A DNA stretch of 64,000 nt from Nocardioides thalensis (lineage in GTDB: Bacteria > Actinomycetota > Actinomycetes > Propionibacteriales > Nocardioidaceae). Position 1 is the stretch's first letter, and every line of letters starts with the position of its first letter. This document shows, in pieces, positions 9,342 to 19,573 of this stretch. The stretch spans positions 992,001 to 1,056,000 of the forward strand of contig NZ_JACCFP010000001.1 in assembly GCF_013410655.1 (NCBI RefSeq), in the 5' to 3' direction. The position numbers and the translations under genes were made by a program. The notes under the pieces are model-generated. The model worked only from the letters and a program-made list of their open reading frames with translations. It searched no databases and was not told where the DNA came from.

Positions 9342-11054
9342 ATGGGTGCGGAACGGTACGACTACGTCATCGTGGGCGGGGGATCCGCGGGGTGCGCCCT
9401 GGCCAACCGCCTCTCGGCAGACCCGGGCACGTCCGTCCTGGTGCTGGAGGCGGGACGGTCGGACTACCGGATCGACCCGTTCATCCACATGCCCGCGGCG
9501 CTCCCGTTCCCGATCGGCAGCCGGTTCTACGACTGGAAGTACGAGTCGGACCCGGAGCCCGACCTCGGCGGCCGCCGCGTGTTCCATGCCCGCGGCAAGG
9601 TCCTCGGCGGCTCCAGCAGCATCAACGGCATGATCTTCCAGCGCGGCAACCCGCTCGACTACGAGCGCTGGGGCGCCGAGCCGGGGATGAAGGAGTGGGA
9701 CTACCTCCACTGCCTGCCCTACTTCAAGAAGATGGAGAGCTGCCTCGCCGGCGCCGACGAGTGGCGCGGGGGAGACGGCCCGCTCAAGCTCGAGCGCGGC
9801 CCGGCGACCAACCCGCTGTTCGACGCGTTCTTCAAGGCGACGGTCGAGGCCGGCTACCACCTCACCGACGACGTCAACGGCTACCGGCAGGAGGGGTTCG
9901 CCAAGTTCGACCGCAACGTCTACCGCGGGCGCCGCTACTCCGCCGCGCGCGCCTACCTGCACCCGGTCCGACACCGGAAGAACCTCACGGTCCGGACGCT
10001 CACGCTGGTGACCAAGGTGCGGTTCGAGGGAAAGCGCGCCGTCGGGGTCGACTACGAGCGCGCCCGTCGCCGGCACAGCGTCGACGCCGGCGAGGTGATC
10101 CTCTGCGGTGGCGCGATCAACACCCCACAGCTGCTCCAGCTCTCCGGTGTCGGCGACGAGGCGCTGCTCAAGAAGCACGGGGTCCCCGTCGTCCACCACC
10201 TGCCCGGCGTGGGGGAGAACCTCCAGGACCACCTCGAGGTCTACATCCAGTACGCGTCGAAGCAGCCGGTCTCGATCGCGCCCGGCCTGGCCTGGCACCA
10301 GCGTCCGAAGATCGCCTACCAGTGGCTCTTCCAGCGCAAGGGGCTCGGCGCCACCAACCACTTCGAGGGCGGCGGGTTCGCGCGCAGCAACGACGACGTC
10401 GACTACCCCAACCTGATGTTCCACTTCCTGCCGATCGCGATCAGGTACGACGGCACCTCGCCCGTCGAGGGTCACGGCTACCAGGTGCACATCGGGCCCA
10501 TGTACGCCGACACCCGCGGCTGGGTGCGGATCAAGTCCCGCGACCCGCGGCAGCACCCGTCGATCCGGTTCAACTACCTGTCCACGCCCACCGACCGCAA
10601 GGAGTGGGTCGAGGCCATCCGGGTGGCGCGCGACATCCTCAACCAGCCCGCCTTCGCGCCGTACAACGACGGCGAGATCTCGCCCGGCCCGTCGGTCGAG
10701 ACTGACGAGGAGATCCTGGAGTGGGTGCGCAAGGACGCCGAGACCGCGCTGCACCCCTCGTGCACCGCGAAGATGGGCGTCGACGAGATGTCGGTGGTCG
10801 ACCCGGCCACGATGAAGGTGCACGGCACCGAGGGGCTGCGGGTGGTCGACGCCTCGGTCTTCCCGTTCGTCACGAACGGCAACATCTACGCGCCGGTGAT
10901 GATGGTGGCCGAGAAGGCCGCCGACCTGATCGCCGGAAATACGCCGCTTCCGCCCGCGGACGTGCCTTACTACCGCTATCGGGACGGCATGCCGTTGTAC
11001 CCGCCGGGTGACCCGCGCAACGGCACCAGCCCAGACGAAGGGAAGGCGCCATGA
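9342..11054 (+). CDS. betA: choline dehydrogenase-like GMC oxidoreductase
   Basis: 570 aa, full GMC flavoprotein. The N-terminal dinucleotide motif is [17 protein letters not shown] (residues about 9-25), followed by GMC signature 1 around [21 protein letters not shown]. Signature 2 is around [16 protein letters not shown]. The active-site His is in [11 protein letters not shown] near residue 471, and the conserved NGNIYAP segment is near 513. With betB just upstream it should oxidise choline to betaine aldehyde, passing electrons to the respiratory chain or oxygen. The stop overlaps the ATPase gene start (ATGA). Family members also oxidise other alcohols, so the substrate assignment rests on neighbours. 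Confidence 0.85.
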   Translation: MGAERYDYVIVGGGSAGCALANRLSADPGTSVLVLEAGRSDYRIDPFIHMPAALPFPIGSRFYDWKYESDPEPDLGGRRVFHARGKVLGGSSSINGMIFQRGNPLDYERWGAEPGMKEWDYLHCLPYFKKMESCLAGADEWRGGDGPLKLERGPATNPLFDAFFKATVEAGYHLTDDVNGYRQEGFAKFDRNVYRGRRYSAARAYLHPVRHRKNLTVRTLTLVTKVRFEGKRAVGVDYERARRRHSVDAGEVILCGGAINTPQLLQLSGVGDEALLKKHGVPVVHHLPGVGENLQDHLEVYIQYASKQPVSIAPGLAWHQRPKIAYQWLFQRKGLGATNHFEGGGFARSNDDVDYPNLMFHFLPIAIRYDGTSPVEGHGYQVHIGPMYADTRGWVRIKSRDPRQHPSIRFNYLSTPTDRKEWVEAIRVARDILNQPAFAPYNDGEISPGPSVETDEEILEWVRKDAETALHPSCTAKMGVDEMSVVDPATMKVHGTEGLRVVDASVFPFVTNGNIYAPVMMVAEKAADLIAGNTPLPPADVPYYRYRDGMPLYPPGDPRNGTSPDEGKAP

Positions 11055-12085
11055 CGGCAGCCCTGTCAGTCGACGGTCTCTGGAAGATCTTCGGGCCGCG
11101 AGCGGACAAGATCATCGGTACGCCGGACGCGGACCTCCCGCGCGCCGAGCTCAAGGCGAAGACCGGCTGCGTCGCCGGCGTCAAGGACGTGTCCTTCGAC
11201 GTGGCGCCCGGCGAGGTGTTCGTGGTCATGGGCCTCTCCGGCTCGGGCAAGTCGACGCTCGTCCGCTGCCTGACCCGGCTGATCGAGCCGACCGCGGGCA
11301 AGGTCAACATCGACGGCACCGACGTCACGTCGGCCTCGGAGGCGGAGCTGCGCGAGCTGCGCCGCAGCAAGGTCTCCATGGTGTTCCAGCACTTCGGGCT
11401 GCTCCCGCACCGACAGGTGATCGACAACGTCGCCTACGGCCTGGAGGTCCGCGGGATCGGCAAGAAGGAGCGCCGAGCCAAGGCCGCGGAGGTCGTGTCG
11501 CTCGTCGGCCTCGACGGCTTCGAGAAGTCCTATCCCGACCAGCTCTCCGGGGGCATGCAGCAGCGGGTGGGGCTCGCACGCGCCCTCGCCAACGACCCGA
11601 GCATCCTGCTGTTCGACGAGCCGTTCTCGGCCCTCGACCCGCTGATCCGGCGCGACATGCAGAACGAGGTCATCCGGCTGCACCGCGAGCTCGGCAAGAC
11701 GATGGTCTTCATCACCCACGACCTGCAGGAGGCGCTCAAGCTCGGTGACCGGATCCTGATCATGCGCGACGGCGAGATCGTGCAGATCGGCGCACCGGAC
11801 GAGGTCGTCGGCGCTCCGGCCGACGACTACGTGCGCGACTTCGTCTCCGAGGTGCCGCGCTCGCACGTCCTCACCCTGAAGTGGGTGATGCGCGACCCGA
11901 AGCCCGGCGACTCGATGGACGGACCCGTCATGGGCTCGGACACGATCGTGCGCCAGGCGGCGCAGGCCGCCCTCGCCTCCGACCACCCGGTCCGCGTCGT
12001 CGACGGTGACGAGCGGGTCATCGGCATCGTCGACGACGACGCGATCCTGCGGGTCGTCGTCGCGGAGGAAGAGGCGCACGCATGA
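11051..12085 (+). CDS. choline/glycine betaine ABC transporter ATP-binding protein (ProV/OpuAA type)
   Basis: 344 aa. It has the quaternary-amine ATPase layout: an N-terminal extension with [12 protein letters not shown] before the first strand, Walker [10 protein letters not shown] near residue 60, signature [16 protein letters not shown] near 160, and Walker [14 protein letters not shown]. The final 60-70 residues look like a shortened CBS-type regulatory tail ([18 protein letters not shown]). It couples ATP hydrolysis to uptake through the permease encoded next, which it overlaps by 4 bases (ATGA). The overlap with betA at the other end makes betB-betA-transporter one operon. Confidence 0.92.
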   Translation: MTAALSVDGLWKIFGPRADKIIGTPDADLPRAELKAKTGCVAGVKDVSFDVAPGEVFVVMGLSGSGKSTLVRCLTRLIEPTAGKVNIDGTDVTSASEAELRELRRSKVSMVFQHFGLLPHRQVIDNVAYGLEVRGIGKKERRAKAAEVVSLVGLDGFEKSYPDQLSGGMQQRVGLARALANDPSILLFDEPFSALDPLIRRDMQNEVIRLHRELGKTMVFITHDLQEALKLGDRILIMRDGEIVQIGAPDEVVGAPADDYVRDFVSEVPRSHVLTLKWVMRDPKPGDSMDGPVMGSDTIVRQAAQAALASDHPVRVVDGDERVIGIVDDDAILRVVVAEEEAHA

Positions 12086-14085
12086 GCACCCTGGCGCCTG
12101 AGCGGCCTGACGCCGCAGAGCCGGAGGAACGGCCGCCGGTCGAGAAGCCGCGACCGCCGCTGCTGTCCTCGCGCTGGCTGTGGGCGCTCGGCATCATCGG
12201 GCTCTGGATCGTCATCTGGGCGGTCACCAAGGGCAACGACACGCTCGAGCTGGCTGGTCGCGAGCGCACCTCTGTCCACGACGCGCTCGCGGGATTCCGT
12301 GACGACGTGCTCGCGAGCCGCGACAGCAACCCGATCATCCAGCTCACCTACGAGATCGGCGGCTGGTTCAACTCGTTCGTCGACTGGCTGCAACGGATGA
12401 TCTCCGTCGAGAACTTCCCGCGGCCGGTGCCCGAGGTCGGGTGGTTGGGCGTCACCGCGGTCGCGACGTGGATCGGGCTTGCCATCGCGGGTTGGCGGAT
12501 CGCCATCCTCGTCGCCCTGTCGTTCCTGTCCTTCGGCGTCTTCGACTACTGGTCAGGTGCGATCGACCTCTTGATCGTGACCTTCGTCGCCGTCGGCGTG
12601 TCGGTGCTGATCGGTCTGCCGCTCGCGGTCCTCCTCGGCACCGGCAACCGGGTGGTCCACTCGGTGATGACGACAGCGCTCGACATCTTCCAGACGATGC
12701 CGACCTTCGTCTACCTGGCCCCGGTGGCGCTGTTCTTCGGCATCGGCGCGTCGGGCGCAGTGGTCTGCACCCTGCTCTACGCGCTACCGCCGATCATCAG
12801 GGTCGCGGGCCACGGGATCCGCACCGTCTCAGAGACGACGATCGAGGCCACCGACTCGGCGGGGCAGACCCGCTGGCAGCGACTGACCAAGGTGCAGCTG
12901 CCGATGGCGCGCCGGACGATCGTGGTCGGGCTCAACCAGACGATCCTGGCCGCGTTGTCGATGGCGACCATCGCGGCGTTCATCGATGGTCCGGGAGCCG
13001 GGCAGGACGTGCTCGACAGCCTGAAGACCGTCGACACCGGCGGTGGCTTCGTGCCCGGTGCGCTGATCGTGGTGATCGCCATCATGCTCGACCGCACAAC
13101 GACAGCGGCCAGTGAGTACAGCGAACGTGCTGCCCGCGGCGGCGTCGACCTGAGGCGTCGGCGGATCGTCCTGGCCGTGGCCGCGGTGCCGGTCATCGTC
13201 TGCCTCTATCTGTCGCGCCAATACCCGTGGGCGGCTGAGTTCGAGGAGACCGGCTGGCGGACGCGCCTCGCAGATCTCGTCAACGACTTCTTCGACTGGT
13301 TCACCGACGTGTTCCGCGACGTCACCCAGGGCTTCAAGGACCTGATCAGCGCCGTCCTTCTCAACCCGCTGGAGTCGCTCCTCGCCGAGTCGCCCTGGTG
13401 GCTGGTCGCGGCGGCGCTTCTCGGCCTGGCCTTCGTGCTCGGCGGCCTCCGCGCGTTGCTCCCGACCGTGGTGTGCGTCGCCGGGCTTCTCTACTTCGGG
13501 CTGTGGAACGACGCGATGATCACCCTCAACATGACGCTGGTCGGCACCGTCCTGGTCATGGTGCTCGCCCTCGTCTTCGGTGTGTGGATGGCCCGCAGTC
13601 CGAAGATGGACCTCGTGCTGCGGCCGCTCCTCGACACCGGCCAGACCATCCCGCCGTTCGTCTACATGATCCCGGTGCTGGCGCTCTTCGGCACGACCCG
13701 GTTCAGTGCGATCGTCGCTGGCGTCGTCTATGCGGCACCCGTCGCGATCAAGCTCGTGGCCGACGGGGTGAAGGGTGTCTCCGCCTCGACGCTCGAAGCG
13801 ACCCGCTCGACGGGCTCCACGACCTGGCAGGAGATCACCAAGGTCCAGCTGCCGATGGCGCGCGGCCACCTGGTGCTGGCGGCCAACCAGGGTCTGCTCT
13901 ACGTGCTGGCGATGGCGGTCATCGGCGGCCTGGTCGGCGCGGGCGGGCTGGGCTACGACGTGGTGCTCGGGTTCGCCCGCTCGGAGGAGTGGGGCTTCGG
14001 CGCCGCAGCCGGCATCAGCATCGTGCTGCTCGGGATCATGGTCGACCGGATCGCACGGGGGGCGGCAGACAAGACGTCTCGGTAG
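12082..14085 (+). CDS. fused double permease of the choline/betaine ABC transporter (ProW type)
   Basis: 667 aa, about twice the usual ProW/OpuAB length. Two complete BPD_transp_1 units are present. The first spans about residues 175-350 with loop [23 protein letters not shown]. The second spans about 480-660 with [23 protein letters not shown]. The nearly identical LPMARR/LPMARG coupling segments point to internal duplication and fusion, so one polypeptide can supply both transmembrane halves. The soluble N-terminus (residues 1-30) is rich in Pro and Glu. It is translationally coupled to the ATPase gene and followed after 38 bases by the binding-protein gene. Confidence 0.9.
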   Translation: MSTLAPERPDAAEPEERPPVEKPRPPLLSSRWLWALGIIGLWIVIWAVTKGNDTLELAGRERTSVHDALAGFRDDVLASRDSNPIIQLTYEIGGWFNSFVDWLQRMISVENFPRPVPEVGWLGVTAVATWIGLAIAGWRIAILVALSFLSFGVFDYWSGAIDLLIVTFVAVGVSVLIGLPLAVLLGTGNRVVHSVMTTALDIFQTMPTFVYLAPVALFFGIGASGAVVCTLLYALPPIIRVAGHGIRTVSETTIEATDSAGQTRWQRLTKVQLPMARRTIVVGLNQTILAALSMATIAAFIDGPGAGQDVLDSLKTVDTGGGFVPGALIVVIAIMLDRTTTAASEYSERAARGGVDLRRRRIVLAVAAVPVIVCLYLSRQYPWAAEFEETGWRTRLADLVNDFFDWFTDVFRDVTQGFKDLISAVLLNPLESLLAESPWWLVAAALLGLAFVLGGLRALLPTVVCVAGLLYFGLWNDAMITLNMTLVGTVLVMVLALVFGVWMARSPKMDLVLRPLLDTGQTIPPFVYMIPVLALFGTTRFSAIVAGVVYAAPVAIKLVADGVKGVSASTLEATRSTGSTTWQEITKVQLPMARGHLVLAANQGLLYVLAMAVIGGLVGAGGLGYDVVLGFARSEEWGFGAAAGISIVLLGIMVDRIARGAADKTSR

Positions 14086-14123
14086 CAGTGCACGCGCAAC
14101 ACCAACAACCAAGGAGAATCACA

Positions 14124-15110
14124 GTGCGACACACAAGAAGGGCAGCAGGCCTCACCTCGGTTGCGGCGTGCGTGGCGCTCGTGCTCACCGCCTGCGGCGA
14201 GAGCTCGATCGACGACGAGACCGAGGCCAACGAGTCGCAGGCCGCGGAGCTCGGCGACTGCGGCGAGATCAACATGGCCGTGAACCCGTGGGTGGGCTAC
14301 GAGGCGAGCGCCTACGTCGTCGGCCACGTCGCCGAGGAGCAGCTCGGCTGCAAGGTCAACTACAAGGACATCAAGGAGGACGTCGCCTGGCAGGGCTTCG
14401 GCACCGGCGAGGTCGACGTGATCATCGAGGACTGGGGCCACCCGGACCTGGAGAAGAAGTTCTTCGCCGAGCAGGGCGACGGCAGCGCGATGGACCTCGG
14501 CCCGCAGGGCAACGTGGGCATCATCGGCTGGTTCGTCCCGCCGTGGCTGGCCGAGGAGCACCCGGAGGTCCTTGACTACAAGAACCTCAACGACTTCGCC
14601 GAGGAGTTCGCCACCTCCGAGACCGGTGACAAGGGCCAGTTCCTCGGCGCGGACCCGTCGTACGTGCAGTTCGACGAGGCGATCATCAGCAACCTCGGCC
14701 TCGACTTCGAGGTGGTCTTCTCCGGCAGCGAGGCGGCGAGCATCACCGCCTTCCAGCAGGCCGAGGAGAACAAGGAGTTCCTGATCGGCTACTTCTACGA
14801 GCCGCAATGGCTGTTCGCCGAGATCCCGCTCGAGCGGGTCGCGCTGCCGCCGTACGAGGAGGGCTGCCAGGACGACCCGGCCGAGGTCGACTGCGACTAC
14901 CCCGAGACCGTGCTGAAGAAGATCGGCTCGACCTCGTGGGTCGAGGAGGGCGGTCCCGGCGTCGAGCTGGTCCAGAACTTCGAGTGGACCAACGACGACC
15001 AGAACACCGTCGCGAAGTACATCTCGGAGGACGGCATGTCGCCCGAGGACGCCGCCGCGCAGTGGGTGGAGGACAACCAGGACGTCGTCGACGCCTGGCT
15101 GCCGCAGTGA
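14124..15110 (+). CDS. glycine betaine/choline-binding lipoprotein (OpuAC/ProX family)
   Basis: 328 aa. The signal peptide ends in lipobox LTAC with Cys24 as lipid anchor. The mature protein is an OpuAC-type type II periplasmic-binding fold, with NMAVNPWVGYEASAYVV as first strand/helix and several tryptophans (WVGYE, EDWGHPD, GWFVPPW, EPQWLF) that could build the aromatic cage for a quaternary ammonium. The GTG start at 14124 is supported by AAGGAG at 14111-14116. It is the last gene of the betB operon, followed by a strong hairpin. Substrate could be choline, betaine or both. Confidence 0.9.
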   Translation: MRHTRRAAGLTSVAACVALVLTACGESSIDDETEANESQAAELGDCGEINMAVNPWVGYEASAYVVGHVAEEQLGCKVNYKDIKEDVAWQGFGTGEVDVIIEDWGHPDLEKKFFAEQGDGSAMDLGPQGNVGIIGWFVPPWLAEEHPEVLDYKNLNDFAEEFATSETGDKGQFLGADPSYVQFDEAIISNLGLDFEVVFSGSEAASITAFQQAEENKEFLIGYFYEPQWLFAEIPLERVALPPYEEGCQDDPAEVDCDYPETVLKKIGSTSWVEEGGPGVELVQNFEWTNDDQNTVAKYISEDGMSPEDAAAQWVEDNQDVVDAWLPQ

Positions 15111-15147
15111 CCTGACGCCCTCCGGCTCGTCCCCGGAATTCTCATTC

Positions 15148-15182
15148 GCGCCCGGTCGGGGCATTGACTCCCGGCCGGGCGC
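15148..15182 (+). terminator. hairpin terminator after the betaine-binding protein gene
   Basis: Arms 15148-15160 and 15170-15182 pair over 13 positions with one G-U, loop of 9 bases. There is no U-run, as is common in high-GC actinobacteria. The loop contains TTGACT, the proposed -35 of the next operon. Confidence 0.55.
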
Positions 15183-15192
15183 GGGTGATTCT
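15164..15192 (+). promoter_or_regulatory. promoter of the dimethylglycine dehydrogenase-ETF operon
   Basis: TTGACT (15164-15169), 17-base spacer, GATTCT (15187-15192), matching the promoter before betB in both elements and spacing. The -35 falls in the loop of the upstream terminator hairpin. Confidence 0.45.
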
Positions 15193-15203
15193 AGAGTTGT
15201 CTC

Positions 15204-15234
15204 GCATAACGCACTCCGTTGCATATAACGCAAC
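15204..15234. promoter_or_regulatory. GTTGC-N7-GCAAC operator and partial copy
   Basis: GTTGC (15218-15222) and GCAAC (15230-15234) form an inverted repeat around ATATAAC. A related GCATAACGCA lies at 15204-15213. The half-site core matches the elements at 6956-6962 and 7796-7831, so the same IclR regulator is the best candidate. Position is just downstream of the predicted transcription start. Confidence 0.5.
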
Positions 15235-15258
15235 ACCGTGACAGGAAGAAGTCCGCCC

Positions 15259-17790
15259 ATGGCCACCGTCCCCAGCTCGGCCCGCGTCGTCGTCATCGGA
15301 GCCGGCATCGTCGGCAACAGCCTCGTGCACCACCTGGCGCGCCTCGGGTGGCGCGACATGGTGCAGATCGACCAGGGGCCGCTCCCGAACCCGGGCGGCT
15401 CGACCGGTCACGCGTCGAACTTCATCTTCCCGGTCGACCACTCCCGGGAGATCACGGACCTGACGCTCGACTCAATGCGGCAGTACAAGGAGCTCGGCGT
15501 CTTCACGGAGTCCGGCGGCTTCGAGCTCGCGCGCACGCCAGCGCGGATGGAGGAGCTGCGAAGGCGCATGTCGAGCGCCAAGGCCTGGGGGATCGAGGCC
15601 GAGCTGGTCTCGCCGGAGTTCGTGAAGGAGAAGGTGCCCTTCATCGAGACCGACCAGTTCATCGGTGCCTTCTGGACCCCGAGCGTCGGCGTGGTCGACT
15701 CGCTGCGCGCGGGCACGATCATGCGCGAGGGCGCGGTCGACGCGGGTGCGTTGACCGTCGTACCCAACGTCGAGGTGCTGGGCATGGACACCGAGGAGGG
15801 CGCCGACGGTCGCCGGCGGATCACCCGCGTGCGCACCGACGCGGGCGACATCGAGGCCGAGCACGTCGTGATCGCGACCGGCGTGTGGAGCCCCAAGCTG
15901 GGCGACATGGCCGGCATCAGCATCCCGCTGACACCCGCCGTGCACCAGATGATCAGCGTCGGCCCGTGCCCGCAGCTGACCGAGCGCGAGGGCGAGATCT
16001 CGTTCCCGATCGTGCGCGACATGGACACGTTCTGCTACGAGCGCCAGCACGGCGCCGACATGGAGGTCGGCTCCTACGCGCACCGCGCGATCCTGCACGA
16101 GCCCGAGGACATCCCCTCGCTCGAGCAGGCCAAGCTGTCGCCGACCGAGATGCCGTTCACGTCCGACGACTTCGACCCGCAGCTCGAGCAGGCCTACGAG
16201 CTGATGCCCGAGCTGCTCGGGGCCGAGGGCGCCGAGATGCGCTACGCGATCAACGGCCTGCTCTCGCTCACCTGCGACGGTGCGCCGATCCTGGGGGAGA
16301 GCGACGTGAAGGGCCTCTGGACGGCCTCGGCGGTCTGGATCAAGGAGGGCCCGGGCGTCGGCCGGGCGGTCGCGGAGTGGATGACCCACGGCTACTCCGA
16401 GATCGACCTCAGCCACAGCGACATCGCCCGGTTCCACGACCATCAGAAGCGGCGCGAGCACACGCGGCGCCGTACAACCGAGTCGTTCATCAAGACCTAC
16501 GGCATCGTGCACCCGGCCGAGCAGTACGAGTCCGACCGTGACCAGCGGCTCTCGCCCATGCACGAGTCGCAGAAGAAGCTCGGCGCGTTCTTCTTCGAGA
16601 CCGCAGGCTGGGAGCGGCCGCACTGGTACGAGTCGAACGCCGACCTGCTCGACGTGTACGGCGACGCGGTCATGCCGCGCACGCACGAGTGGGACGCCCG
16701 CTGGTGGAGCCCGATCATCAACGCCGAGCACCTGCGGATGCGCGAGGCGGCAGGTGTCATCGACCTGTCGGCGTTCCAGGTCATCGACATCGTCGGGCCG
16801 GCGGCCCTCGACGCCGTGCAGCGCACGTGCGTCGCGCAGTGCAACGTCGCGGTCGGGAAGGTCGTCTACACGCCGGTGCTCAACGCGGCCGGCGGCTTCC
16901 TCTCCGACCTGACCGTGATGCGGCTGGACGAGGACCACTTCCGGGTGGTCACCGGTGGTGCGCACGGCCCGGTGGACCGGAAGACGTTCGCCGACCAGCT
17001 GGCGCTCGTCAACGACGGCACCACGACGCTGACCGACGTCACCGACGCCGTCTCGACGATCGGTCTCTGGGGACCGCGCGCACGCGACATCCTCGCCTCG
17101 CTCACGTCCGACGACGTCTCCGACGAGGGCTTCGGGTTCCTCACCTGCCGCGAGATCCAGGTCGGCGGCGTGACCGTGCTGGCGTCCCGCATCTCCTACG
17201 TCGGCGAGCTCGGCTGGGAGCTCTACGTCGCCATGGACGACGCCGCGGAGCTGTGGGACACCCTGCTCGACGCCGGCGCCGCGCACGGGGCCCGTCCCGT
17301 CGGCATCGGCGTCTACGGCACCACCGGCCGTATCGAGAAGGGCTACCGCGCCTACGGCTTCGAGCTCGACGCCGAGCGCTCGATCGTCGAGGCCGGCATG
17401 CAGCGGCCGAAGGTCAAGGCGGCCGACTTCGTCGGCAAGGAGGCCTACCTCCGGCAGCGGGAGGAGGCGCCGAAGACCGTGCTGTGCACCCTGACCGTCG
17501 AGGACCACACGTCGGCGTCGGGGGAGAAGCGCTACATGCTCGGCGGCGAGCCGATCCTGACGCGCGGCGGCGGCACGCTCACCGACGGCCACGGCCACCA
17601 CCCCTACGTCACGACCGCCGGCTCCGCCCCGTCGCTCGGCAAGCACGTGCTGATGGCCTACCTGCCGCCGGAGCAGGCCGTCATCGGCACCGAGCTCGCG
17701 GTGTCCTACATGGAGGAGCTCTACCCGGTCACGGTCCGCTCGGTCGACGCCACCCCGCTGCTCGACCCCGCCAACGAGCGGATCCGCTGA
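15259..17790 (+). CDS. dimethylglycine dehydrogenase-like FAD protein with GcvT folate domain
   Basis: 843 aa. Residues about 8-400 are a DAO-type FAD domain with VVVIGAGIVGNSLVHHLA. His51 in GGSTGHASNF lies where mammalian dimethylglycine dehydrogenase carries covalent FAD. Residues about 430-835 are GcvT/aminomethyltransferase-like with the C-terminal barrel, where THF would accept formaldehyde as methylene-THF. The product is dimethylglycine or sarcosine demethylase; context favours dimethylglycine to sarcosine. It is followed immediately (TGATG) by ETF genes, indicating a dehydrogenase rather than an oxygen-using oxidase. The ATG at 15259 follows AGGAAG; a GTG at 15238 is less likely. Sarcosine dehydrogenase of the same family is the main alternative. 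Confidence 0.82.
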   Translation: MATVPSSARVVVIGAGIVGNSLVHHLARLGWRDMVQIDQGPLPNPGGSTGHASNFIFPVDHSREITDLTLDSMRQYKELGVFTESGGFELARTPARMEELRRRMSSAKAWGIEAELVSPEFVKEKVPFIETDQFIGAFWTPSVGVVDSLRAGTIMREGAVDAGALTVVPNVEVLGMDTEEGADGRRRITRVRTDAGDIEAEHVVIATGVWSPKLGDMAGISIPLTPAVHQMISVGPCPQLTEREGEISFPIVRDMDTFCYERQHGADMEVGSYAHRAILHEPEDIPSLEQAKLSPTEMPFTSDDFDPQLEQAYELMPELLGAEGAEMRYAINGLLSLTCDGAPILGESDVKGLWTASAVWIKEGPGVGRAVAEWMTHGYSEIDLSHSDIARFHDHQKRREHTRRRTTESFIKTYGIVHPAEQYESDRDQRLSPMHESQKKLGAFFFETAGWERPHWYESNADLLDVYGDAVMPRTHEWDARWWSPIINAEHLRMREAAGVIDLSAFQVIDIVGPAALDAVQRTCVAQCNVAVGKVVYTPVLNAAGGFLSDLTVMRLDEDHFRVVTGGAHGPVDRKTFADQLALVNDGTTTLTDVTDAVSTIGLWGPRARDILASLTSDDVSDEGFGFLTCREIQVGGVTVLASRISYVGELGWELYVAMDDAAELWDTLLDAGAAHGARPVGIGVYGTTGRIEKGYRAYGFELDAERSIVEAGMQRPKVKAADFVGKEAYLRQREEAPKTVLCTLTVEDHTSASGEKRYMLGGEPILTRGGGTLTDGHGHHPYVTTAGSAPSLGKHVLMAYLPPEQAVIGTELAVSYMEELYPVTVRSVDATPLLDPANERIR

Positions 17791-18560
17791 TGGTCGACGT
17801 ACTCGTCTGCGTGAAGCGGGTCGTCGACTCCTCCGGCGAGGTCGTGCTCACCGACGACGGCCAGTCCGTCGACGGGCGGTTCGCCGGCTACACGATGAGC
17901 AACCACGAGGAGTGCGCGGTCGAGCTGGCGGTGCAGATCGCCTCGGCGACTGGCGGCACGGCCACCGTGGCGACGCTCGGCGAGCCCGAGGCGGTCGAGC
18001 AGCTGCGCGCCGCGCTCGCGGTGGGCTGCACGGCGGCGACCCACGTCGAGGCCGACCCGGCGGCGTTCGGGCCCGCCGATGTGGCGCGTGAGCTTGCGGC
18101 CGTGGTCCGCGCGCACGAGGCGGAGGGCCGCCCGCACGACCTGGTCCTGCTCGGCAACGACGCCGCCGACAGCGGCGACTTCCAGGTCGGCATCCGGCTG
18201 GCCTACGAGCTGGGCCGGCCGGTGGTCAACGGGGCGGCGCTCGTCGAAGTCGAGGACGACGCGGTGGTCGCCCGGGTCAAGAGCCCCGACGGGCGCGAGA
18301 CCTACCGGGTGTCGCTGCCCGCCGTGGTGACGGTCCTCGAGGGCGGCGTCGAGCCGCGCTATCCGACGGTTCCCGGCCGGATGAAGGCCAAGAAGGTCGA
18401 GATCGAGCAGCGCACGCCTGCCGCGGAGCCTCGCGGCTCAAAGCGGAAGCGGCTGCTCCTGCCGCCGCCCCAGCCCAGCGACGTGCAGGTCCTCGGCAAG
18501 GGCGCGGACGCTGCCCCGGCTGTCGTCGACCTCTTCGAGAAGCTGGGGGTCCTCCGATGA
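17790..18560 (+). CDS. etfB: electron transfer flavoprotein beta subunit
   Basis: 256 aa, typical EtfB length. The family pattern is seen in VLVCVKRVVDSSGEV at the N-terminus, the AMP-site region HDLVLLGNDAADSGDFQVG near residue 118 and PAVVTVLEGGVEPRYPTVPGRMKAKK near 180. Its ATG overlaps the preceding stop (TGATG) and its own stop overlaps etfA (ATGA). The tight arrangement suggests a dedicated ETF that takes electrons from the dimethylglycine dehydrogenase and passes them to an ETF:quinone oxidoreductase, which is not in this window. Confidence 0.92.
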   Translation: MVDVLVCVKRVVDSSGEVVLTDDGQSVDGRFAGYTMSNHEECAVELAVQIASATGGTATVATLGEPEAVEQLRAALAVGCTAATHVEADPAAFGPADVARELAAVVRAHEAEGRPHDLVLLGNDAADSGDFQVGIRLAYELGRPVVNGAALVEVEDDAVVARVKSPDGRETYRVSLPAVVTVLEGGVEPRYPTVPGRMKAKKVEIEQRTPAAEPRGSKRKRLLLPPPQPSDVQVLGKGADAAPAVVDLFEKLGVLR

Positions 18561-19549
18561 TCCTGGTCCTGGTCGAGACCGACGCCAACGGCGCGGTCGA
18601 GGTCTCCTGCGAGACCATCACGTTCCTGCGCAGGCTGTCGGCCGAGGGCGGTGGCGTGCCGATCGACGCGGTCGCGATCGGCGAGCTCGCCTGCTCGCCG
18701 GAGCAGCTCGCGAGCCAGCTGGCGTCGTACGGCGTCCGCGACGTGCACCACGCGACCGGCGAGGCGTTCGCGTCGTACGGCGGCGCGGCCTGGGCGGCGG
18801 CCGTGCAGGGCGTGCGTCAGGCGACCGGAGCCGTCGTCGTGAGCGCCGCCGGCACGCCGCGCGGGATGGAGGTGCTCGCCCACGTCGCGGCGCGGACCGG
18901 CGTCGCGATGGCGGCCAACGTGGTCGCGTTCGAGGGCCTCGCGCCGTTCACGGTCACCCGCCAGGTCGTCGGGGGATCGGCGCTGGAGGAGATGGTGCTC
19001 GACGAGCGTCCGGCGGTCTTCACGGTCGCCGGCCACGCGGTGGAGGCCCTGCCCGCCGAGACGCCGGCCGCCGGCAACCTGGTGGCCTCGAGCCCCGAGG
19101 TCGGCGCGGCCGACCTCGTCGCGCGGGTGGTCTCCTCGGAGCCGCCACCGCCCGATCTGTCCGGCGGCCTGAAGTCCGCCCGGGTGGTCGTCGGCGCCGG
19201 TCGCGGCGCGGGCAGCGCCGACGGGTTCGGCGACCTGCTCGAGCTGACCGAGCTGCTCGACGCCTCGCTCGGGGTCTCGCGCGTGGTCACCAGCCTGGGC
19301 TGGCGGCCGCACCACGAGCAGGTCGGCCAGACGGGGAGCCGGATCTCACCTGACCTCTACGTCGCGTGCGGGATCTCCGGCGCCATCCAGCACTGGGCCG
19401 GCTGTGCGACGGCGAAGACGATCCTCGCGGTCAACACCGACGCCGAGGCCCCGATGGTGACGAAGGCCCACTACGCCGTCATCGGCGACCTGCACGAGGT
19501 CGTGCCGGCCATCAACGAGGAGATACGCCGCCGGCGTTCGGCCGGCTGA
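18557..19549 (+). CDS. etfA: electron transfer flavoprotein alpha subunit
   Basis: 330 aa. The C-terminal FAD-binding half (about residues 200-325) shows VVVGAGRGAGSADGF, VTSLGWRPHHEQVGQTG and PDLYVACGISGAIQHWAG. These correspond to the standard EtfA motif that cradles FAD. It pairs with etfB upstream (4-base overlap). The N-terminal domain is more diverged than in housekeeping EtfA, consistent with a catabolic, substrate-specific ETF. No hairpin follows; the next gene starts 24 bases later and probably has its own promoter. Confidence 0.92.
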   Translation: MILVLVETDANGAVEVSCETITFLRRLSAEGGGVPIDAVAIGELACSPEQLASQLASYGVRDVHHATGEAFASYGGAAWAAAVQGVRQATGAVVVSAAGTPRGMEVLAHVAARTGVAMAANVVAFEGLAPFTVTRQVVGGSALEEMVLDERPAVFTVAGHAVEALPAETPAAGNLVASSPEVGAADLVARVVSSEPPPPDLSGGLKSARVVVGAGRGAGSADGFGDLLELTELLDASLGVSRVVTSLGWRPHHEQVGQTGSRISPDLYVACGISGAIQHWAGCATAKTILAVNTDAEAPMVTKAHYAVIGDLHEVVPAINEEIRRRRSAG

Positions 19550-19561
19550 CCTCCCCGCGTC

Positions 19562-19567
19562 TACGAT
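19562..19567 (+). promoter_or_regulatory. -10 box of rlmC, leaderless type
   Basis: TACGAT ends 6 bases before the GTG start, leaving room for transcription to begin at or next to the start codon. No ribosome-binding site is visible. Confidence 0.4.
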
Positions 19568-19573
19568 TCGTCG

